Part shown: one piece after another, positions 58,323 to 64,000 of the stretch | Layout of the letters: each line of letters opens with the position of its first letter | How positions within the stretch are numbered: position 1 is the stretch's first letter | Origin: Prochlorococcus sp. AG-402-M23 | GTDB taxonomy: Bacteria > Cyanobacteriota > Cyanobacteriia > PCC-6307 > Cyanobiaceae | Direction of reading: 5' to 3' | DNA length: 64,000 bases | Assembly (NCBI GenBank): GCA_003216575.1 | Contig: QCIR01000006.1 | Coordinates: 16,784-80,783 of the forward strand | Position numbers and translations under genes: made by a program | Notes under the pieces: generated by a model | The model's input: only the letters and a program-made list of their open reading frames with translations | Databases searched by the model: none | What the model was told of the DNA's origin: nothing

Positions 58323-59726
58323 TTGAAAGAAGATCCATCGGTAATTGTAATAGGTGCTGGCCTAGCAGGCTCAGAAGCAGCATGGCAGATAGCAAATGCG
58401 GGGGTACAAGTAACTCTCTTTGAAATGCGCCCAAAGAAGAGATCCCCAGCTCATCACTCGACCGAATTTGCAGAGCTAGTTTGTAGCAATAGCTTTGGAG
58501 CACTTAGCACTGATAGAGCGGCAGGACTTCTACAAGAAGAGTTGAGAGAGCTAAAATCAATTGTTATCGCCAAAGCTGATCAACACGCAGTTCCTGCAGG
58601 AGGGGCACTTGCCGTCGACAGAAGTCAATTCAGCCAGTCAATAACAAATGAATTATCTTCTCACCCTCTAATTAAAATCGTGAGAGAGGAATGTTCTTTT
58701 CTCCCTAGCGCCAAACAAATAACTGTTTTAGCCACAGGTCCTTTAACAAGCGAATCTCTAGCTGAAGAAATAAAAGAATTTACAGGAGAAAAAGAATGTC
58801 ATTTTTTTGATGCAGCTAGTCCAATAATTACTGGAGGAAGTATTGATTTTACGACAGCCTTTAGGGCAAGTAGATACGACAAAGGTGATGCTGATTATGT
58901 TAACTGTCCAATGAATGAAGAATCATATTTAAAATTTCACTCTGAGCTAATCAATGCAGAACAGGCCGAATTAAAGGACTTTGAAAAAGAGTCAGCTCTT
59001 TTCTTTGAAGGATGCCTGCCTATCGAAGAACTTGCAAAAAGAGGTATAGAGACCATGCGTTTTGGGCCCTTGAAACCAATTGGACTTTGGGATCCAAGAT
59101 GGGGAGATGTAAACGACAAAAGCGTCCGAATGATTAAAAGAGCTCATGCTGTCGTTCAATTAAGACAAGAAGATAAAGCAGGTCAATTATGGAATCTAGT
59201 TGGATTTCAAACAAATTTAAAATGGGGCGAGCAAAAACGTGTATTCAGAATGATTCCTGGTTTATCAAACGCAGAGTTTGTTCGTTTTGGCGTTATGCAT
59301 AGAAATACTTTTCTTGAATCTCCAAAACTCATAGAGCCATCACTACAGTTCATAAATAGAAAAACTTTATTTGCCGCTGGACAGCTAACTGGCACAGAGG
59401 GGTATGCTGCTGCTATAGCTGGAGGCTGGCTAGCCGGAACTAATGCAGCATTATTAGCTAAAGGTTTAAATACAATTACTTTGCCATCGTCAACCATGAT
59501 TGGGGCATTGATCAACTTTGTTAGCAATAGTCAAACTAGTGCACGAATTCAAAATAAAAAAAACTTTCAACCCATGCCAGCTAATTTTGGATTACTACCT
59601 GAACTTGATAATAGAGTGAACAAAAAACGTGAAAGATATAAAAAATATAGAGACAGAGCCTTGGGGCAAATAAAAAAGTTGAAAGAAACTTTTTCAAATA
59701 AAGATTCTTCGATAACAACCAATTAA
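58323..59726 (+). CDS. trmFO: Methylenetetrahydrofolate-tRNA-(uracil-5-)-methyltransferase
   Basis: TrmFO makes m5U54 in the T-loop of tRNA with folate and FAD. The FAD site [20 protein letters not shown] is near residues 8-27, with [20 protein letters not shown] and VCSNSFG after it and [13 protein letters not shown] near 358. Length of 467 is normal. A TTG start is used (TTGAAAGAAGATCC). Confidence 0.95.
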   Translation: MKEDPSVIVIGAGLAGSEAAWQIANAGVQVTLFEMRPKKRSPAHHSTEFAELVCSNSFGALSTDRAAGLLQEELRELKSIVIAKADQHAVPAGGALAVDRSQFSQSITNELSSHPLIKIVREECSFLPSAKQITVLATGPLTSESLAEEIKEFTGEKECHFFDAASPIITGGSIDFTTAFRASRYDKGDADYVNCPMNEESYLKFHSELINAEQAELKDFEKESALFFEGCLPIEELAKRGIETMRFGPLKPIGLWDPRWGDVNDKSVRMIKRAHAVVQLRQEDKAGQLWNLVGFQTNLKWGEQKRVFRMIPGLSNAEFVRFGVMHRNTFLESPKLIEPSLQFINRKTLFAAGQLTGTEGYAAAIAGGWLAGTNAALLAKGLNTITLPSSTMIGALINFVSNSQTSARIQNKKNFQPMPANFGLLPELDNRVNKKRERYKKYRDRALGQIKKLKETFSNKDSSITTN

Positions 59727-59741
59727 TTTTTTCTTTACATC

Positions 59742-61304
59742 ATGACTCAAATAACAAATAAAAACCGAACAGCTAATGATTGGGATTCAATAGTTATTGG
59801 TTCTGGCCTTGGCGGGTTAGTTACCGCTAGTCAACTAGCTAGCAAGGGTGCAAAGGTTCTAGTCCTCGAACAATACAAAATTCCTGGTGGAAGTGGTGGT
59901 TCATTTAAAAGGAAAGGATTCACTTTCGATGTGGGAGCATCAATGATTTTTGGCTTTGGCAAAAAGGGTTATACCAATTTACTCACAAGAGCACTTAGTG
60001 ATGTTGGACAAGATTGTCAAACCATCCCTGACCCAACGCAATTGACATATCATCTACCTAATCAATTAGAAATTTCAGTTGATAGAGATTATCAAAAATT
60101 TATTACTAAGTTAATTGATTTATTTCCCCATGAAGAGAAAGGAATAAAACACTTTTATGAGACATGCTGGGATGTATTTAATTGTCTAGATTCTATGCCC
60201 TTACTTTCAATAGAGGATCCAGGATATCTGATGAAAGTTTTTTTTAAATCACCCTTATCATGTCTCGGGCTTGCTAGATGGCTTCCAGTAAATGCTGGAG
60301 ATGTCGCCAGAAAACATATCAAAGATCCTAATCTTTTAAAATTTATCGATATTGAATGTTTTTGCTGGTCAGTTATGCCTGCCAACTTAACTCCAATGAT
60401 AAATGCTGGAATGGTTTTTTCTGATAGACATTATGGAGGCATTAACTATCCTAAAGGTGGTGTAGGGATTATTGCTGAAAAATTAGTCAAAGGAATTGAA
60501 AAATTTGGAGGTGAAATTAGATATAAATCTAGAGTTAAAAGAATCATCTTCAAAGAAGGAAAGGCAATAGGTGTCTCCCTAGAAAATGAAGAAGATATCT
60601 TTGGTAAAACTATTGTTTCTAATGCAACAAGATGGAACACATTTGGTGGCCAAGGAATCAATGAACCACTTGTAGAAGCAAATCACACCCCAGCATCTGA
60701 GACAAAATGGGGGGAAAGATATATACCATCTCCTTCGTTTACATCTCTACACTTAGGGGTAAACCAAGAATCCATACCCTCTGGAACCCATTGTCACCAC
60801 TTAATCCTAGACAAATGGGAAGACATGGAAGACGAACAAGGAGTGACTTTCCTGTCAATCCCAACTTTATTAGACGAATCATTGTCACCTTCAGGCAGCC
60901 ATATCGTTCATGCTTTTACTCCATCGTCAATGAATTCCTGGGAGGGATTAAGCAATAAAGAATATCTTCAGAAGAAAAAGGAAACAGGAGACAAGCTTAT
61001 ATCAAAGTTAGAGAAATTATTTCCTAACCTAAGTCAAAACATTTTGCACAAAGAAATTGGGAGTCCAAGAACACATGAAAGATTCCTCGCAAGAAACAAA
61101 GGTTCTTATGGACCTATCCCTTCCATGAGATTGCCTGGACTCCTTACTATGCCGTTTAATACAACAAAAATAGAGGGCCTATATTGTGTTGGTGATTCTT
61201 GCTTCCCTGGGCAAGGTTTAAATGCTGTGGCCTTTAGCGGTTACGCATGTGCTCACATAATTGGCAGAAAGCTTGGTATGAACAAATGGGAACTTCCTGA
61301 ATAA
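59742..61304 (+). CDS. crtH: Carotenoid isomerase
   Basis: Five hundred and twenty residues of the CrtI/CrtH FAD family. The dinucleotide motif is VIGSGLGGLVTASQLASKGA, then LEQYKIPGGSGGSF, and GLYCVGDSCFPGQGLNAVAF at the end. CrtH turns poly-cis lycopene into all-trans lycopene. It follows trmFO by 15 bases. Confidence 0.93.
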   Translation: MTQITNKNRTANDWDSIVIGSGLGGLVTASQLASKGAKVLVLEQYKIPGGSGGSFKRKGFTFDVGASMIFGFGKKGYTNLLTRALSDVGQDCQTIPDPTQLTYHLPNQLEISVDRDYQKFITKLIDLFPHEEKGIKHFYETCWDVFNCLDSMPLLSIEDPGYLMKVFFKSPLSCLGLARWLPVNAGDVARKHIKDPNLLKFIDIECFCWSVMPANLTPMINAGMVFSDRHYGGINYPKGGVGIIAEKLVKGIEKFGGEIRYKSRVKRIIFKEGKAIGVSLENEEDIFGKTIVSNATRWNTFGGQGINEPLVEANHTPASETKWGERYIPSPSFTSLHLGVNQESIPSGTHCHHLILDKWEDMEDEQGVTFLSIPTLLDESLSPSGSHIVHAFTPSSMNSWEGLSNKEYLQKKKETGDKLISKLEKLFPNLSQNILHKEIGSPRTHERFLARNKGSYGPIPSMRLPGLLTMPFNTTKIEGLYCVGDSCFPGQGLNAVAFSGYACAHIIGRKLGMNKWELPE

Positions 61305-61325
61305 TTAATTAATAACTAAATAAAA

Positions 61326-62090
61326 TCAAGAAGGTAAATTATCAAGACTAAACCTATACCCTTGCTGTCGAACTGTTGTAATTCCGCCTCCATCACCAAG
61401 ACCGGCTTGTTCTAATTTTCTTCTAAGCGTCAAGACCTGAGTATCAACGGAACGAGGTCCACCACTAAATGGCGGCCAAGCCATCCTTAATAGCTCATGA
61501 CGGCTTCTTACCATGCCTGGAGGCATCAATAGAGCACACAACAGAGCAAATTCCCTTGGACTTAGTTCTACTGGTTTCTCTCTCAAAGTAACCTGCCTGA
61601 GGAGAAGATGAACTTCAAGAGGACCTACCGCGACACGTTCTTGTAAACCTATTCTCCCTCTTTTAAGTAAGGTCCTACACCTAGCAGCCAATTCTTCTAA
61701 ACCAAAAGGTTTTCTTAAAACATCATCAGCTCCATCATCTAAAAGCCCCACTACTGGCTCAACTCCTGTTCTTGCAGTTAGAACAATCACTGAACATCCC
61801 AATTGTTGAGCGAGGCGAAGAGCTGAGCTTTTTTCTAACAACTCAGCACTTACTAAAAGATCTGGTGATTGATCTCGACAAAGGTCAACTGCTTCCTCAG
61901 CAGAACCTACTGCCGCGGCAAGCTGGCCATCTTGCCTGAGCCTTTGAACTAAAACGGTCCTGAGAGTTGGATGTGGCTCGACCACAAGCACCTTTGAAGG
62001 TGATTGAGTGGTCGATTGAATAGGAGAAGAACCTGAGGAGGATCCTTGAATTTGCTCAGTAGCAAGCTGATCTGCAGGTATTAATGTCAC
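61326..62090 (-). CDS. OmpR-type response regulator with degenerate receiver
   Basis: Two hundred and fifty-four residues. The receiver (about 33-145) keeps the Thr (VLTART) and Lys (LRKPFG). The acidic pair is reduced to VEPHP and the phosphate acceptor position reads PDLLVSAELL, without Asp. A winged-helix output domain follows (VELSPREFALLCALL, SVDTQVLTLRRKLEQAG, TTVRQQGYRFSL). It likely works without phosphorylation. The target genes are unknown. Confidence 0.88.
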   Translation of the reverse strand: MTLIPADQLATEQIQGSSSGSSPIQSTTQSPSKVLVVEPHPTLRTVLVQRLRQDGQLAAAVGSAEEAVDLCRDQSPDLLVSAELLEKSSALRLAQQLGCSVIVLTARTGVEPVVGLLDDGADDVLRKPFGLEELAARCRTLLKRGRIGLQERVAVGPLEVHLLLRQVTLREKPVELSPREFALLCALLMPPGMVRSRHELLRMAWPPFSGGPRSVDTQVLTLRRKLEQAGLGDGGGITTVRQQGYRFSLDNLPS

Positions 62091-62178
62091 AAGTCAGAAA
62101 AGTAGACCCTTAGACTAAGGGAAATATTAAAGCAAACTGTTCACTGACTACCAAGAATAGTCCTTCTCTTAGCAAACC

Positions 62179-62445
62179 ATGACATCTTTTGATGCTCCAG
62201 AAACAATTAAGCACTTCCAATCAATTTGTGATGCCTGTCAAGAGCTAACAAGTCGATACCACAGCCCATCTGAACTAAGGATCTATGCTGATGGATATTT
62301 GCATTCTCTTAGGAACTGCAAGAGTTTAGGCTCCCGAGATCAAGAAAAATTAGAAGCACTAATTGATAGATGGATTATGGATCCTTCAAGCTTTATTGGC
62401 CCTGATGGGGATATAAACAACCTATTTTTTCAAAGAGAAAACTAA
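62179..62445 (+). CDS. DUF6761-like small protein
   Basis: Eighty-eight residues, helical. IKHFQSICDACQELTSRYHS, ELRIYADGYLHSLRNCKSLG and ALIDRWIMDPSSF fit a cyanobacterial DUF with a ...LRLYxDGYLxxLRxS... core. Function unknown. Confidence 0.65.
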   Translation: MTSFDAPETIKHFQSICDACQELTSRYHSPSELRIYADGYLHSLRNCKSLGSRDQEKLEALIDRWIMDPSSFIGPDGDINNLFFQREN

Positions 62446-62479
62446 ATTAAAATAAAAAAAGTAACAGCTTCGTAACAGG

Positions 62480-62803
62480 TTATGAAGCTAGTGCGATTTC
62501 TAGTTTTTCTTTCAATTCTCCAGAGTTATACATGCTTATCAAAATGTCAGAACCTCCAATAAATTCTCCGTTTACATAAACTTGAGGGATTGTCGGCCAA
62601 TTTGAATATTCTTTTATACCTTCTCTAATTTCCATATCTGAAAGGACATCAAAAGTATCAAAGCTAATGCCCAATGAATTAAGAATTTGGACAACATTGT
62701 TAGAGAAGCCGCATTGTGGCATCAACTTATTGCCTTTCATAAAAACAAATATTGGTTTTGATTTAATTAATTGTTCAATTTTTGAACGAGTGTTGGAATC
62801 CAT
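62480..62803 (-). CDS. grxD: Monothiol glutaredoxin (Grx4/GrxD type)
   Basis: One hundred and seven residues: PIFVFMKGNKLMPQCGFSNN with the CGFS active site, WPTIPQVYVNGEFIGGSDI for glutathione binding. Such proteins carry [2Fe-2S] clusters. It is directly downstream of the BolA gene, its usual partner in iron-sulfur handling. Confidence 0.95.
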   Translation of the reverse strand: MDSNTRSKIEQLIKSKPIFVFMKGNKLMPQCGFSNNVVQILNSLGISFDTFDVLSDMEIREGIKEYSNWPTIPQVYVNGEFIGGSDILISMYNSGELKEKLEIALAS

Positions 62804-62813
62804 GAGGTAAATT

Positions 62814-63044
62814 TTAATGAGGAATTGAGGTTTTCAAGGCCAAAGCATGAATTGTTTCAGTTTTTAATTCATTTTTTAACGCACCATAAACAAGTTGATG
62901 TTGCTGTACAAGAGATAAGCCAGCAAATTTTGCAGATACAACATTTACTTCAAGATGATCTCCACCTCCCATATCTTTTACATCAATTTGGGCATCCGGA
63001 ATTGATCGCTGAATTAAAACTGTAACTTCTTGGACTGTAATCAT
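62814..63044 (-). CDS. bolA: BolA-family protein
   Basis: Seventy-six residues: VTVLIQRSIPDAQIDVKDMG, then GGDHLEVNVVSAKFAGLSLV with the conserved His, and VQQHQLVYGALKNEL. It binds Fe-S clusters with monothiol glutaredoxin. It lies 10 bases upstream of grxD in the same operon. Confidence 0.93.
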   Translation of the reverse strand: MITVQEVTVLIQRSIPDAQIDVKDMGGGDHLEVNVVSAKFAGLSLVQQHQLVYGALKNELKTETIHALALKTSIPH

Positions 63045-63124
63045 ATTAGGAAAGTGATTTAGGAATGAATTAGAGAGAAATAAATTTTAAAATAGCTACC
63101 AAAGAAGTAATTACTTTAGTCATA

Positions 63125-63820
63125 TTAACCTCGCCCTACAGCGAACAATGCCGATTGTTCGGCTGAAAGCATACTTTTTGAGAGTGCAATATTGAAATCA
63201 GATATAGGTTGACTAAAATCCTTAGAAATAATTATTGGTTTAGAGAAACATATTGATGCTGATCCACAAAATTTTGGAATAATATCACTGTAGGCTAGAC
63301 CGACTGGCACAATTTTTATATCTAAACCTTTATTAGAAGCAAGTTGAGCCAAACGAATTAGGCCTTTTTTTAGTTTTACTGGTTCGCTAAGTCGATTTAT
63401 CCTACCCTCTGGAAATACAACCAATTGTTGACCACAAGTCAACAAATCTACTGCATATCTAAGAGTAGTTAAAGAAGGTCTTCCCTGGTCAATCGGGAAA
63501 CAACCCAACCTATTTAAGAACCATCCTTGTAAGCCTTGCATTTCCGACCTGGTAACCATATATCTACAGTCCCTACCAGTAATTCTTCTACCTGCAGCCA
63601 TCGTCAACATCAAAGCATCCCACCTAGACCTATGAGTAGGAGCAAGAACTACAGAACCATTCAAAGGTAAATTATCTCCACCAATAACAATTCTTCTTCG
63701 GAAAAAATTATTCAATGCAATATCTTGAGTGGCCACCATAGCCAGTCGACTCCAGAAAGGGTCGACCCCAAGACATATTTTTTTTTCTCTTTTTAGAAGG
63801 GGCAAAGAAACCCTCATCAA
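63125..63820 (-). CDS. plsC: 1-acyl-sn-glycerol-3-phosphate acyltransferase
   Basis: Two hundred and thirty-one residues. APTHRSRWDALML gives the HX4D catalytic motif, LVVFPEGRINRLS the glycerol-phosphate site (EGxR), and IVPVGLAYSD the third block. It makes phosphatidic acid. The start at 63820 is the likely one; MMRVSLPLLKREKK leads in. Confidence 0.92.
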   Translation of the reverse strand: MMRVSLPLLKREKKICLGVDPFWSRLAMVATQDIALNNFFRRRIVIGGDNLPLNGSVVLAPTHRSRWDALMLTMAAGRRITGRDCRYMVTRSEMQGLQGWFLNRLGCFPIDQGRPSLTTLRYAVDLLTCGQQLVVFPEGRINRLSEPVKLKKGLIRLAQLASNKGLDIKIVPVGLAYSDIIPKFCGSASICFSKPIIISKDFSQPISDFNIALSKSMLSAEQSALFAVGRG

Positions 63821-63943
63821 TATTCTTTGTAATGAAGTTAACGCCGAAAGCTATATTATTTACTGTTGCACTGGGCAGTTACTCCAGCGGCTAAATCTTT
63901 TTCTGGTTTTGATGAATACAATCAAAGTATATTTTTAATTCCC

Positions 63944-64000
63944 ATGGCAAGTCTTGGCGTAAACATTGATCACATAGCAAATGTTAGAGAAGCACGTAAG
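63944..64000 (+). CDS. pdxJ: Pyridoxine 5'-phosphate synthase, 5' end only
   Basis: Nineteen codons before the window ends: MASLGVNIDHIANVREARK, the exact start pattern of PdxJ, which closes the ring of pyridoxine 5'-phosphate in vitamin B6 synthesis. Confidence 0.92.
   Translation, partial: MASLGVNIDHIANVREARK

Noticed and set aside
1..64000. CRISPR array or insertion sequence
   Set aside because: No regularly spaced direct repeats with spacers, no cas genes and no DDE transposase were seen anywhere.

Overview
The window reads as the chromosome of a marine picocyanobacterium, most likely Prochlorococcus. The genome is AT-rich with short intergenic spaces. It carries a tandem run of high-light-inducible (hli) genes, the carotenoid isomerase CrtH, a long-form hibernation factor (HPF/LrtA), and dozens of 30-100 residue membrane or hypothetical proteins of the kind found in Prochlorococcus genomic islands. 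A low-light clade I (NATL-type) strain fits best; that is an inference from gene content, not a measurement.

Left core block (1-10.85 kb): deoC (cut by the window edge), hpf, lipB, an acyl-ACP/CoA synthetase, a YlqD-family gene, the pyruvate dehydrogenase E2 gene, queA, cysK and two PLP enzymes of the cystathionine gamma-synthase family. A perfect 29-bp palindrome lies just upstream of the second PLP-enzyme start.

Flexible zone A (10.85-29.0 kb): almost only small genes. It holds six overlapping hli genes (13.6-14.5 kb), a DUF393 thiol oxidoreductase, a TPR-methyltransferase, ClpS, DUF2839, DUF3303, DUF3764, a peptide deformylase that looks foreign, a McrB_N/NucS-like nuclease operon, and a CP12-tail-like peptide. 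Families recur in direct and inverted copies at different stages of decay. One is a short ORF with a CxxC motif behind a conserved structured leader, present three times. Decayed 3' fragments of tRNA-Pro lie at 18.0-18.2 kb in the opposite orientation to the living tRNA. Together this suggests repeated integration, inversion and decay around the tRNA-Pro locus.

Integrated element (28,998-48,613): a 46-bp direct repeat of the 3' half of tRNA-Pro(UGG) bounds about 19.6 kb. A tyrosine recombinase sits at the left end and the complete tRNA gene at the right end. Inside are a zinc-ribbon protein, a PD-(D/E)XK protein, a GIY-YIG protein, a broken ribbon-helix-helix gene, a structured GC-rich leader before an HTH protein and RepA-like ATPase pair, a full type I restriction-modification operon (hsdM-hsdS-hsdR), a 1644-residue DUF4011/SF1-helicase/Vsr-like nuclease gene, a SIMPL-domain protein, and a protein resembling a phage small terminase. 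Paired 10-bp repeats with identical 11-bp spacing lie beside both attachment sites. The layout matches the tRNA-targeting elements called tycheposons in Prochlorococcus, here loaded with defence genes.

Flexible zone B (48.65-58.0 kb): small and mostly membrane-anchored hypothetical genes, several paralogous to ones in zone A, plus a SulP-family anion transporter. Right core block (58.0-64.0 kb): tRNA-Lys, trmFO, crtH, an atypical response regulator, a DUF6761-like gene, monothiol glutaredoxin and BolA, plsC, and the start of pdxJ.
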